DNA of 64,000 bases from Leucaena leucocephala (GCA_037074615.1 CM073558.1:20009001-20073000); one strand, 5' to 3'. Shown: positions 27,054 through 39,940, numbered from the stretch's first letter. Program-made: numbers and translations. Notes: generated from the sequence alone by a model not told the origin.

Positions 27054-28150
27054 ACATGGTGGATTAGATATTATGGCTCAAATCTCATTTTCTTCCTTCT
27101 TTCATACTAGGTGCTTTGCCGTGACCGCATAGGCATGACGTCTCCTTTTGGGTGTTTGTATTAGAAATCCCCTTTACAGAGACCAGCACAAAGCAACCCT
27201 TTAGTGCAGCTCGATCAAATAAATTATAGTGCCTTGAATGTCCTAGATTTGCCCATATACACTTTTCTCATGACTAATCTAATCCCTCTTGAGTTAGTAT
27301 ACAACTCAGATAGCCTCCACTTATGCATAGTATCTACACTTATAAAATTAACAAAATAATATTACAAGGGACCGGTCAAAGACACTAGCATGGATATGTA
27401 TATTCTGGCAATCTTTCTTTCGCCCATATATCATTTTGATATGAATCAACCGCTTTCCTAACATAATACCTTTGGTTCATATATAATTTGACCACAGGAC
27501 ATATACCAAAGTAGCAATCGCTGAAACATACCTCCATAATATTGTCAAAGTCAAAGGACATTAATGAAAGGATTATACCTTTCTGGAACTCACACAACAA
27601 TGAAGCAGGGATTTATTCACTTGCTTTCCATTTGCGGTTCTTTAGCACGTGTGGTATGAATCACATGTTACGGTGTTCCTCTTATCCTTAAAGAGTGTAC
27701 GTCATTTTGATTCTATCAATCACACCGTATAGATTTAAGTCTAGACACTCAGTATCTAAACCCAAACTCTTCAATTATATTCACATAATATGACGTTAAT
27801 TTTTTGAAGAATTTGTCATCTGGCAACAGGTTTTATGGATGTGGGAATCCATTGTTCGATCCATACCCTTACTCATGGATCTCATCTCGACTCACTGCAC
27901 TTTTAAGCCAAGGCGACACTTATTGTGTTTCTTCTCTACCATATCAGCACTCTTGCTGTTTTACTGGTGAACACATGTCTCATCTTTGAACGCTTCTATA
28001 GCATCAAAGGCAGTTGCTCGTGTGAGAGAGCTACCTCTTTCAACCTGTACGACATACTAGACATTGTATACTTTTACCCAAACATATAAGTAATAATAAA
28101 TGACATGATATCATTAATAAAAATAAAAGTATTACATACAGTCTGTAACT
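27054..28150 (-). other. 3' non-coding region of the copia element
   Basis: About 1.1 kb between the end of the polyprotein and the polypurine tract. No protein family is recognised; the 71-codon open frame at 27385-27600 shows no conserved motif. Confidence 0.6.
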
Positions 28151-31100
28151 TTACATTTTTAACATGCCAATGGCTTTTACATGTTTCTCAAATGTTTCTT
28201 TGCCTATTGGCTTGGTTAGGGGATCTGCAACCATACACTTGGTTGAAATATATTGTACAGTTATAATTTTCTGTGCTATATAATCCCTCACAAAGTTATA
28301 TTTTATATCAATGTGTTTGGTCTTACTGTGATACTTAGGGTCTTTAGTGTAGGCTATAGCTGCAGTATTGTCACAGTATATCAACACTGGATTGGTACTC
28401 TCATTCCCAAATCCTAGGTGCTCGATAAATCTCTTCAGCCAAACAGCCTCTTGCGCTGCTGCAGTGCATGCCACAAACTCAGCTTCCATAGAGTGTAAAG
28501 CAATGCACGTTTGCTTCTTACTACTCCAACATATGGCGCCGTTGTTAAGCAAGAAGGTGTATCCTGAAGTCGATCTTCGTTCTTCTTCATCACCGCCTAC
28601 ATCAGCATCGGAATATCCGATTAGACGTAGATCGCTTCCTTGATAACACAATGCATAGTCAGCTGTGCCCTTTAAGTATCTCAAGATCCTTTTCACTGCT
28701 TTCCAATGTTTCTCACTAGGGTTAGACTGGAATCTGCTAACCAGCCCTACGGCATAACAAATATCTGGTCTTGTACACATCATTGCATACATCAGGCTAC
28801 CAACGGCACTTGCATATGGAACTCTTTCCATTTGCTTTTTATCTGATTCAGTTTTAGGACACATGTTAGAACTCAAGGCCACTCCAGTGGCCACAGGGAT
28901 ATCCATGGGTTTGCATTCACTCATATTGAATCGCTCAAGTATCTTATTGATATAATTCTCTTGTGAAAGAGTGAGGATTCTCTTGGAACGATTCCTTTGA
29001 ATCTTGACTCCAAGTATGTATTCTGCTTCATCCATGTCTTTCATCTCAAAATTTGATGAAAGCCATTCTTTAATAGCTATCACAGAGTCAAGACTATTTC
29101 TGGCTAATAGTATATCGTCCACGTATAAGGATAATATCACAAAGTTACCCTTAAACCGCTTAACGTAGACACAATGGTCTTCCTCTATCATCTGGAAGTT
29201 ATATGAGGTAATCGCCTTGTGAAACCTTAAGTACCACTGTCTAGATGACTGTTTTAATCCATAAATGGATCTTTTGAGTTTACACTTCTTGTGTTCAAAC
29301 CCTTTTTCTATGAAACCTATTGGTTGTTCTATATAGATTTCTTCATCCAGATCACCATTCAGAATTGCGGTTTTTACATCCATTTGATGTAACTCTAAGT
29401 TTAAACTGTTTACTATTGCCAGAATAAGTCTTATTGAATTAAAGCGCACAACAGGTGAAAAAGTATCCTCATAATCTATACCTTCCTGTTGGGTATATCC
29501 CTTTACAACCAATCGAGCTTTGAATTTGTCAATTGATCCATCTACCTTCCTTTTGATTTTGAGAACCCACTTGTTCCCAATGGCTTTACGCCCTTTTGGC
29601 AGATCAACCAATTCCCAAACTTGGTTTTTCATCATTGAGTCCATTTCCTCTTTCATTGCTTTCTTCCATTCCTCAATTGCATGACTTGTTAAGGCCTCAT
29701 GAACAGTGCAGGGTTCATCATCCCCTTCTGGAGTAACTAAGAGTGCTTCTCCTTCAATTTGGAAGCGTCTTTTTGGAACACTTTCCCTGTTACTCTTTCT
29801 GGTATGAGCAATTTGCTTATCTTTTCTCATTTGTTTCGGTCTTTGTGTTGACCGTTCTTGGCTCCCACTCAGATTGACATGCCTAGACGATTCTGGTTTG
29901 TCAATTTATTCTGCACTATCCTGTTTCTGAGTCTCATAAAGAGATACAGTGCAGTCAACATCTCCCCTACTGGGAAACTCCGTCTTAATAAATATAGCAT
30001 CTCTTGATTCTGTTTCAGTCACTGTTCCATCTTCAATTTCACTTATGAATACATATCCTTTTGAGGGTTCAGAGTACCTTATAAAAATACATTTCTTCCC
30101 TCTAGGACCCAGTTTCCCATGTCTATGAGAATTGTCATGGATGTATGCCGCCGAGCCCCAAGGTCTAAGGATGGTTAGATCTGGCTGACATTTAGTCCAT
30201 AACTCGTAGGGTGTGGAAGTGACTGATTTTGAGGGCACACGGTTAAGTATGAAAGTTGCTGTCAATAAAGTATCACCCCAATGTAAAATTGGAAGGTTTG
30301 CCTGAGCCATCATAGACCTAACCATGTCTAGAAGAGTTCTGTTTCTTCTTTCGGTAACCCCATTCTGTTGAGGTGTGCCAGGGATAGTTAGTTTCCTAAT
30401 AATCCCTTTTTCTTCACAGAGCTGTTTGAATTGATCTGAAAGGTATTCACGACCTCGATCAGTATGTAATGCCTTGATTCTTTTGTCCATTTGATTCTTT
30501 ACTTCATTCACGTATCGTCTAAAACACTCTAGTGCCTCAGACTTATGTGAAATCAAATAGATATAACCATATCGTGAAAAATCATCAATAAAGGTAATGA
30601 AATACCAAGCTCCGTGTCTTGCCCTCACACTCATTGGACCGCAAATGTCAGAATGGATTAATTGCAATGGGTTTTCAGCTCGTATTCCCTTACAGAATGG
30701 TTTCCTGGTAGCCTTACCAGCTAGACAACTTTCGCATAATGACATATCCATGTTAGGGATCACCCCCAACAAGCCTTCTTTAGCCAGTTTAATCATTCTA
30801 TTTTGATTAATATGTCCTAGTCTAGCATGCCAAATATTCATATCAGGATTATTTGAAGTAATAGCAAAGCAATCATGAGCATTAAAATCATTAGCAAGAT
30901 CTAAAATAAAGAAGCTTTGAAACCGAAAAGCTGAACCATAAAATATTGAGTTGCTACAAATGTCTGCAACTTTATCATGAAAGTTTACATTAAACCCAAA
31001 GTCTAGTAAGCAAATTACAGAAATTAAATTCCGTCGGATGTCAGGAGCATGAAGCACATCATGCAGTATCAAGGTTTTTCCACTACGCAAAACTAGTTTG

Positions 31101-32182
31101 CAAGTGCCAATACCTCGAACCTTGATCCTTGCATTATTGCCAACGAAAAGCCACTTTCTTTGATATGGCAACCGACGGTATTCCACGAAAGATCCTCGAT
31201 CTCGACTTACGTGGTCTGTGGAGCCTGAGTCAATAATCCAAGAAAAAGAAATAGGTTCTGTCAGAAAAACAGTGCTAGAAACAAATGAGACATGTGAATT
31301 CACATAATTCACTGTTACCTTTTCGCTCTCAGCCTGTTTAGAATAGTCACATGCGAAATATCCCATTTTCTGGCAGGCAAAGCATTTGACCTTCTTTAGG
31401 TCTAGCTTTTTCTTGCCTCCTTTCTTTCCCTTCTTCTTGAACTGTTGCTTGCCCTTCTTGGGTGGAGGACCGCCTCTCTTCCTATTTTTATGAGATTTCT
31501 TGCCCTTTTTGGATTCAGGCTTTGATTGGGAAGGACCAGCACCTTCAGTCAAATAGATTTGTCTAGTGACTTTATAAGCCTCCAGATATTCATCCTCTAG
31601 CTCCAAATGCTTAGCTACATCACTGAAAGTAATGATATTTTCATTATGGGTCAGATTAACTTTCATGTGCTCCCAACTGGTAGGGAGTGATCTGATGACA
31701 GCCTGCACTTGCTGTTCGTCAGATAGATTATGTCCGGCTTCATTCAGTTCACGGATCATTGTGGACATCTCTCTTAGATGTTGCCTCATAGGATTGTTTG
31801 GTTTTAGCTTATAGGTATCGAATTTAATCGTCAACCTTCTAAGCTTAGTCGTGGACACTCCTCCAAACTTATCCTTTAAGGCAATCCACATTGCCTGTGC
31901 TGTTCTGTGTGTCTCAAACTCACACATTAAGTCATCAGCCATTGCGCTCAATAGAGTGATTCTTGCAATGCTATTCTTCTTTTTCTAGGATTGGTAAGCT
32001 TCCTGGTCTCTCCTGTGCTAGGCCGTATTGCCAACCTCAGGTTCTACCATGGCCATTGTTAATGGCTCAATAGCATCATGTTCTTCTAGAATATATTGGA
32101 CCTTTCGATGCCAAACATCCCAGTTGTCCCCGTTGAGTTTTTCCCCTTTGTTTAATTCAGCAATAATATTCTTTGATGCCAT
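28151..32182 (-). pseudogene. Copia gag-pol polyprotein with three in-frame stops
   Basis: One frame of 1,344 codons from the ATG at 32182 to the final stop at 28151. The Gag start reads MASKNIIAELNKGEKLNG. In-frame stops lie at 32020-32018 (TAG), 31987-31985 (TAG) and 29908-29906 (TAA); no frameshift is needed anywhere. Domains in order: Gag (LKDKFGG, HLREMSTMIREL); a decayed zinc knuckle near 31390-31340 (CFACQKMGYFACDY); protease DSGSTDHV; integrase with the DDE residues in HSDICGP, TDRGREYL and NGVTERRNRTL; reverse transcriptase with YVDDILLA; RNase H with MEAEFVACTAA. Copia polyproteins are usually 1,300-1,450 residues, so the length is intact. The three stops can each be explained by a C-to-T or G-to-A change in Gln or Trp codons, as expected of methylated DNA. 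Confidence 0.93.
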
Positions 32183-32634
32183 TGTTCAATATCGGTTCTG
32201 TGACAAACCTTTCCCACATTAATTTATTGAACCATAGAACATTTAAGTGAATTTACATATATATAGCACATGTAAAGTATACAATGTCATGTACTTTTAT
32301 TAATTTTTTGATCGAAAAATAATAATATCACTAGACCCATGATCAGGAGAATACATTTGTACCTCCCATCACACAAGCACTAGCAACGCCATCATTCTCT
32401 ATCAAAATTAATATAAGTACTTTTCTTATGAAATATTGCTTTTCAGAATACTCATCATCTAAAAAACCTCCCACTTATAAAAAATATACATGAATCATAA
32501 CATATAAAGAATCAAAATGAAGCATGTTTCTCTTGCATACAAGGCATGCAATAATAATAAGTCTTTACAAAGAAAGAGTATAAAAGCATATCTTTAACAA
32601 AGTAAAGCAATAGAAATTAAAGTACAAACATACA
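32183..32634 (-). other. Spacer between the extra ORF and gag
   Basis: About 450 bp of AT-rich non-coding sequence inside the copia element. I see no motif beyond the gag start at its downstream end. Confidence 0.5.
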
Positions 32635-33303
32635 TTATTTAATATGAGTTTTACAATATTCTAACATTGCTTTTCTTAGCTTCTTAAGCTCACGAGGTGG
32701 CTTTTTAAGGTTATATACAAATTCTATTCTTGTAAGCCAATTTTTCTTTCTGATGCGTCCTGCATTGGGCTTTCCTCTTACTCTTGTGGCTCTTATAAAT
32801 TCCATTATGACTTTCAAATAGAATTCAGTATGCTTCTTATTTGTCATGCCTTCAATGTATTTTCCAATGAAGCCATTAATGCCTTTCATGTTTGTTAACA
32901 TAGCTGCATCTCCTTCAGCTATGTTCATGGCCAAAATAGGGGTAAGAGGTTGGTTAACTTCATCTCCATCCTCAATTTGAGATTCACCGTTAAGAGTAGG
33001 CACCCTCTTGGAGTTTAAATCTGAAGACATCATTAAAGGCTGTAGAGGAAGTGGTTCGATGGGGAATAATGTTTCCGAGTACGGTCCGGAATCATCTCTT
33101 TCTTCTGGTTCCTCTTGTGGAACTTCCTCCATCAATTCCTCTGGGTCTTCTTCAGAAAGGTTATCAAGATTTTGCTCTGGGTCCCCCTCAGGTTCCCCCT
33201 CGGGATCCTCTTAACGGTTTTTCTCTAGGTTATTGAACTCATCCAAAAATGAGATATCACTATTTAAAGTATATCCCAGAGATTCAGTGCTAGATGAAGT
33301 CAT
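32635..33303 (-). pseudogene. Additional ORF in the 5' leader of the copia element, unknown family, one in-frame stop
   Basis: A frame of 223 codons begins with the ATG at 33303 (MTSSSTESLGYTLNS) and ends at 32635. It has one internal TAA at codon 31 (33213-33211), after KNR. The next ATG, at 33135, opens an uninterrupted 166-codon stretch. The N-terminal half is very acidic, with repeated EDPE/GEPEGDPE/EEDPEE units. The C-terminal half (from about IAEGDAAMLTNMKG) is well-mixed and then strongly basic, with KNWLTRIEFVYNL, PPRELKKLRKAM and the end YCKTHIK. It lies between the 5' LTR and gag, in a different frame from gag. I do not recognise the family. The acidic and basic halves resemble neither integrase nor envelope-like proteins. 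It may be an accessory element protein or a captured host fragment. Confidence 0.55.
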
Positions 33304-34219
33304 TTTCACCTAAATAATAACACATATTAATTATCATAATTTTTTGGAATTTTTAAACACAAAAAAATGCCAGAAAATACACTGAATATTCATAAATAAG
33401 TCCAGGATTGCCTTCCAATTTATGCAAATTATATGTCAAAATAAAGATCTTGGTTTTAGGGATTTTTAGGAACAAACCGCACCTCAATCGGAGGTTCCAC
33501 GCTCCCTCACGCGCCCCAAGAAGGAAAAATTCAGAAAAAAAAAAAAACTGAATGAAGCCCAGTCTCGGCTCTGGAGCGTGTACTGCACGCGCCATTCTGG
33601 TGCTGCCACATGTCGCCACCAGAATTTTCCCAAAATAATATTTTTTTTGAGAAAAACTAATTTTTTTTCTTTTTCTTTTTCTTTTTGTTTTTTTTCTCTG
33701 GGCCTCTTGAAGCCCAAACTTCTTTTTTTTTTTTTTGTGTGACTGGGCTGGACGCAGCCCAGTCCGCCGTGAACAGTGCCGCGGGATTTTTTTTTTTTAA
33801 ATAAGAGGCAAAACAGCGTCATTTTGGGGATGAACAGTGTCACCCCTACCTCCAGCCGGGTCTGCATAGACCCGACTGGAAAACGGGTCGGGTCCGACGA
33901 CTTGACTCGTTTTTCACCCATAACTTCTCCGTCTGACGTCCGATTTTGACGTTCTTGGAGTCATTTTCCATTATTTTTTTGTGCTCTACGCAATGGGATC
34001 ATTTTCAAGTCCTAAATCCTCTGTTTTCTAATGACCCAATTTCAAAAAATGAAAATTTTCAATTCAGTTTACGTTGAAAATGCTTCTCTTTATCGTTTAA
34101 ATGCATGTTCTATTCATATTATCACTAAACAAATACTTTAAGATACATATATGCAACAGAAAAGTGCATGACCAGGAAAAAACAAAAATACAGATAAGCA
34201 TGCGGAAGCGAATAACCAT
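33304..34219 (-). other. 5' leader of the copia element
   Basis: About 0.9 kb between the primer-binding site and the extra ORF. It contains long T-rich and (TTTTTC)n-like tracts on the plus strand (33650-33795) and repeated proline/arginine-coding GC-rich stretches. The open frames at 33353-33921 are low-complexity lysine-rich translations of these tracts and are not believed to be genes. Confidence 0.55.
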
Positions 34220-34231
34220 GCTTTGATGCCA
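34220..34231 (-). other. Primer-binding site (initiator tRNA-Met type)
   Basis: On the minus strand TGGCATCAAAGC lies one base inside the 5' LTR. The usual plant copia site complementary to initiator tRNA-Met is TGGTATCAGAGC, so this copy differs at two positions, both transitions. Confidence 0.75.
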
Positions 34232-34232
34232 C

Positions 34233-34569
34233 TGAAGGTTTTCGGGCGTACCTGGAATCGTTTTCTTGATACACTAGATACCCACACGTAACCGGAGCAC
34301 CCTGTATTGACTCTGATTCATTTTCACAACAAATGCACAGGAAGAAAATGCAGAAATAGAGTATCAAAAAACAGAGAAGTATATGTTCTGCCACACACCC
34401 ATTTATGTCTGTGTATGTACATATATATAGCCTGTGGGAGGGGAGTTAGATAACTGTATCTAACTCCCTCTGTTTTGAATTCAAAACACCCCCTTCAACT
34501 GCTCCTCTCGGCTCTCCATTTTTCCAGTCGGGTCTGATCCACCATGGGTGGATAGCCCGTTTCCTTACA
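34233..34569 (-). repeat. 5' LTR of the copia element
   Basis: Same 337-bp length and TG...CA ends as the left copy. In element orientation a TATA-like ggctatatatatgt lies at about 34433-34420, preceded by a 12-bp inverted repeat (34441-34468) and the palindrome ttttgaattcaaaa (34473-34486). This is where transcription of the element would start. Confidence 0.93.
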
Positions 34570-34574
34570 GATAC
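34570..34574. repeat. Target-site duplication, right copy (GATAC)
   Basis: Exact repeat of the five bases at 26700-26704. Confidence 0.93.
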
Positions 34575-35330
34575 AAATATTGATTTGTCATATTTTGACA
34601 GAATAACTTCTTTTGTAACACCCAATACCTATGGATCATTTTGGAGGATTTTTGAAATATGATTTCTTTTTGGATATAATCTACATAGTATTTCTCAATT
34701 GATGGTTAAAGACTGATCATTATAATCCGTAAAGATCATTGATGTATATTTTATTTCTCCTAATAAAATTTTTTTCCTATACACACATTTTTATTTAAAT
34801 TTAAAATATTATATTTAAGAGATTAAGTCATCAATAAACTATGACAAGTTTTGTTAGTGAAATGTGATTTTAAGACTCTATTTTGGGCAATAAAACAGAC
34901 TCCCCTCTCCCCCACTTTTCTTCTTCTTCTCAGAGGGATATGCTATGCTTGAAGTTATTTTGGTCTGACTTTTTAAGATTTTTTTAAAAAAAATACAAAT
35001 ATCTAACATATAATATTGCAAAATCATACTACACATGTTCTTTATTATAAGATATACTTAATTAATTTAAATATATTAAAAATTAATTAAATTAATTATT
35101 TATAATTATAGTGTGTTAATTTTACTTCCTATTTAATCAATCATATACATCAATATCTCAATTTTGATTATTGCTCCTGCTTAACTTAGGATTCGAGGCG
35201 AATATTTTGATGGGAATGTCTTAAAAGGGAGTATAATTGAAGCATTTTAGTGTCTTCTTGTGAGTAGAAATTTTTCATGAATTACTTGTTTGTAAAACAC
35301 AAAATCAATACCACAATCAAGAATATATTT

Positions 35331-35489
35331 ATGAATAGTATGCACATATATATATGAGGAAGACCCCACAATTATTTACTAAGGTTTTTTTCTAAGTTAT
35401 TATATACTATGAATAGTATGCACACACATATATATATGAGGAAGACGCCATAATTATTTACTAAGGTTTTTTCCAAATTATTATATACT
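35331..35489. repeat. Tandem duplication, about 80-bp unit, two copies
   Basis: Copies at 35331-35408 and 35409-35489 both start atgaatagtatgcaca and end ttattatatact. They differ by a few bases and by the length of an inner (AC/TA) run. Confidence 0.8.
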
Positions 35490-38400
35490 CTTTTGATATT
35501 TAATATGAGATATATTTAATTAATTAAATTTAATTAAATTAAGATAGTTTATTAGATTAGTTAATATATCATATTTTTTCTCTAAAACGCTCTAATTATC
35601 TTTCTTAATTATTTCATTTTCTATCTAACTTAATTATTGTTAAGGGAATATCAATAAAAATAAGTAGATAAATATAAAAAAAAGCCTTAATCGGATGAGT
35701 GTGTATACACACACACAAACAACGCATTAATTTAAACCTTATTGTATAACACTTATACAAGAAATATTATAGTATAGTAATATTATGTTCAAATCCTTTT
35801 TCTATTTTAATTCCTTATTATAGAATATACATATGAACAAGGCCCAATTTGTGCTGAACTTAATATTAAAACAAGTCTAATTGTTAAGATAAAATTGAAT
35901 ATTTTCATTAATTAATTAATTAATTCTAATCCACATAATTATTAAATTTAAAATTTTTTAATATAATATCTTTTAGTATAGCATGCTTGAATCTCAGTTA
36001 TATTAATGGTTTAAAGACTAAATGAGTTTTATTTTAAATATAAAACACAGTTACTTGCAAGCATACGAAAAAAAAACTAATGATTTAACAAGAGGAGGAT
36101 AAGATTTAGTTGAAAACAAAAACTAAGAATCAATCCCAATTGTTGATTCCTGGAGGATCAACGGATGAATTGAATAAAGATGAGATGATATAATGATCCA
36201 AATATGATTCAACATAGTTAGTAAATCAGAAGGGAATGGCTTTAACGGTAACTGAATTTTGTGTGGGTGAAGGGAAATACAAATAAAAAAGTGAGGAAGG
36301 TTGTTGGTTCAGTAGTAGTTGAGGTGGATAAATTCCTACGCCCAACTAATCCCCTTCTCTCTCCCCGTAAATTCAAGAAATCCACTTTTTTTTTTTTCAT
36401 CCGACTTATTAAAATTTTATTTTAATTATATTTAGATTTAATTTATGTCATATACTTAACTATAATAGGTGAGTCTCTTAATAAAAATTTTGTACGTACG
36501 CTAAATTTTGAAATCCAAATTCATACCTCACAATTATCTCTAATCACATGAATCACCCCTCACTAAACGAACCCAATCCCTCTTGTCTCTCCCATATACA
36601 CCTTACTTTTTTCCCAATCAAAGAATTTAGAGGTGACTTGAATTTTAGAGGCTTATTAACATTAAAATATAATTTTAAATTTAAAAAATATTTATAGATC
36701 ATCTATTAATAAAATATTAATATCAGTGGTATAATTTAAATTTATGATTTGATAGGTCAACTCTTTCTTAGTGATTGACTGAAGCAATATTTGTTGGTCA
36801 CAATATTAAACAATTTTTCAATCTCTTAAATACTTTTGAAAAATTGTTGGTCATATAAATGATAACACTTCCTTCCTATATATAGAAAACAAATTAGGGA
36901 AGAAATTTTGGTTATAACAAATATTTTATTTTTTCCAAAACAAATTAGGGAGTAAAAACCATTTTGATAAGGAAAAATTATGGGAAAACTCCTTATTAAA
37001 TGTTTTTTTAAAAATGACTTAAACTAGGGTAATAATACTATGTGTGTCTAAAATTTATATATAAAAAATTATGAGATTCTTCTTACTAATAAAATTTTTA
37101 ATGAAAAAATTTTCCTTAATTTTTACTCTTTATAAAAAAAAAATTATAAATCCACATTGAGATTCCATTTTGTTGTTGGCCTACCAAATTGTGATGCAAG
37201 TATGGATTGAAAGGATTAAGTGATTTTTTTTTAACAATATTAAAGAGGAAATATTTATGAGAGCTTGATTCTACCTTCCTAGAAAGCTATCCGTGCAAAG
37301 AGTGTTTTTTTTTTTTTAGAAGAATCAATTTGTTAGGATGATTTTTATAGGTTGCTTTCATAAGTAATTAGAGTATTGTGATAGTTTTGTAAATATCTTT
37401 TTTCTCATTCAAAAGGTTTAGATACCATAGGAATACAACAATTCCTATAAAGTGACTACTCCTTTTAGGTATATATGGTCGGTATCTTAATTTTATTTAT
37501 GGTACAATTTCACCCATAATCTTTTTTATTTGATACAATTTTATCCATAATTTTATTTCTTAAATATTAAGAATTATATTAAATTAAAAAAATTATAAAT
37601 AAAATTGTCTAAATTAAAAAAAATTATGGGTAAAATTGTACCACAAATAAAATTAAAATATTAATTATATATGAGAAATAAGATCAAAATATTATGTACT
37701 ATTTTATCTTTTTGTTTTTGGTAAATAGAACCTACATTTTACCTAAAATAACTCATAATGCTAAGATTATGATTAGAAGACTTAAAAAAAAATACTACAT
37801 AAAAGTGACCAAATTAAAATATTATATAAAGTTAACAAGAACAAATTTGTAGCTTTACTTTACTATTATTATTTCCTAGTCAAGATTAATTAAACAAAAC
37901 GCCCCCATATTTTCACCACTTGGTCCAACAAATAAATAATAATTATAAAATTTGAAATTGAGTCCAAGTAATTTATGAGAGAAGTGGGGACCATGACCAT
38001 CACACCTAATTATAAATTATAAATTAAAGATGTACATGGTAGAACCATTGGGGTCTTCAATATATATCTGCTCCCTCAAACTTCAAAGGTCAACGGCAGG
38101 ATGAGCAATATCCTCTCTCCTAATAATAATATATTATTATAGATAATATATTATTATTAAGAACTAATAATATAAAAAAAATCTTTTAGGTATTTATTGA
38201 GAATAGTAAAAACTATTCTCTCAATAAAAAGAAACTAAAAGAATTACACTTATATATTTATTAAAAATAGTAAAAACTTTTTACACTCCAAATTTTAAAA
38301 GATATAAATATTTTGACTAAATAAAAAAACACACACACACACACACGAAAACCTCCTCCTAATATAGTAAGACACATCATGCCTTCTGGTGATATGGAGT

Positions 38401-38800
38401 TATTAAAAAGTATGACACCCATTTTCTCTTATACTAATATTTTAAAATTGGACTCTCCTTTTAAGCATGTGGTTATAACAATTTCTTTTTTCTTACTTTT
38501 TCTCTGTCGTTAGTTATTTTTATTCATCTAGATTTTTCCTCCAGTTGTGTTTTTTTTTTCCAATTATCAAAACAAAGCATTGATATGCATATGTAGTATG
38601 AAAATAAATAAGTGTCATTATTTAGGTAAGAAAATGGCCTATTGTACTTAAAATTAGAAATCCATAATATTTGTTGAGTACCATACCATCAGCCCTTATG
38701 TTCATGGTAATTATGTTGTAGGCGCATTTGTTTGGATATTAAAATTCGCATGTATACGCATTCTCATTTTGCTATGATTAAAGTGAATCATTTCATTTCA

Positions 38801-38835
<35 letters not shown>

Positions 38836-39897
38836 CAATAACTTCTTCGTCTTGTACATATTAAACTCCATTTCAAATTGGAATTGATGATTAGGAATAT
38901 AGGCAAGTGTATTCATTCATCTATTGGCAAGTTTAGTTGTATCTCACATATTAATTTAGCTAATTTAAAATAAAAAAATCAGGATACTTTCTATAATCTC
39001 TTTTATGCCAACATGATATTTTATATAAAAATTAAGGTAATTTTATTCTAAAAATTTTACATACTAATTGTGGGTATCTGAAAATTTTTATTGAATCAAT
39101 TTCGCTTCAAAAATATTAAAATAACTAATATAACCCTGATAGTTAAAAATATTAATAGTTAATATTAATTTTTTTAATTGTTAATTTTATTTATTTATTT
39201 ACCCATAGTTCATATATGAAAATTTTTTAGGATAAAAATTTACCTTAGCCCCTTTCTATAATCAAACAAAATATATCACTAGTGTGAATAAAAGAATACT
39301 TTGTTAACAATATTTTATTAACAATATCTAAAGGCCCCTGTCTCCATTAAAAGCGCCAGAACACCCGCCTATCACCAACGATCACCCCTTTTCCGGCAAA
39401 AAAAAGAAAAAAGAAAATTATCCATCCTCATCCATTATTTCTTAACTCCCACATCTTGTTTACAAAAACCAAAAAACAAATACTTACATTTTTCTCCTTT
39501 CTCAAATAAAATAAATAAAATAAAATATCTTTCTCCAGTTTTATAGAATAAAAAAAAAATCGCATTGCAAAAGAGTAAAACATGTACATATTTAATATTT
39601 ACTAATATTTTAAATATAATTATTTCTAATAAAATATATGTCTATATAGTTAGTTAAAAGAATAAAAAATATTATTTAAAATTTTTTATTATAAAATTTA
39701 TTATTTAAAAATATTTATAATTTATTTAAAGATTAATATATCTCTAGTGAGTATAATTTTTTAATTGAATAAAATTTATTTTTAATTATATATAAAATAA
39801 AAATATTTACATATATATAATTGAAGACATTATATATAATTAACAAAGAGTTGCACCACACTTTGGTTCTTCGACACATTTGTTGAGTTCACACACA

Positions 39898-39900
<3 letters not shown>

Positions 39901-39938
<38 letters not shown>
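39901..39938. repeat. (AT)19 microsatellite
   Basis: An uninterrupted run of 19 AT units about 85 bp before the first retained SCAR exon. Confidence 0.95.

Positions 39939-39940
<2 letters not shown>

Larger units (their letters stand above)
26705..34569 (-). mobile_element. Ty1/copia LTR retrotransposon, full length, about 7.87 kb
   Basis: In minus orientation the order is 5' LTR (34569-34233), primer-binding site, about 0.9 kb leader, an extra ORF (33303-32635), gag-protease-integrase-RT-RNase H in one frame (32182-28151), about 1.1 kb non-coding, polypurine tract and 3' LTR (27041-26705). Integrase before reverse transcriptase is the copia order. The LTRs are both 337 bp and differ at about 16 positions by hand count (about 5 percent), mostly transitions, which points to a fairly recent insertion. 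It could not produce a full polyprotein without readthrough, because three stop codons interrupt the frame. It could be moved only by related active copies. The copia lineage is not certain from sequence alone. Confidence 0.95.

Noticed and set aside
33008..33236. Plus-strand Gly/Ser-rich open frames
   Set aside because: Antisense shadow of the acidic repeats in the extra copia ORF.
33353..33921. Two minus-strand open frames in the copia 5' leader
   Set aside because: Lys/Glu/Phe-rich translation of T-rich tracts; they have no domain and overlap each other in different frames.
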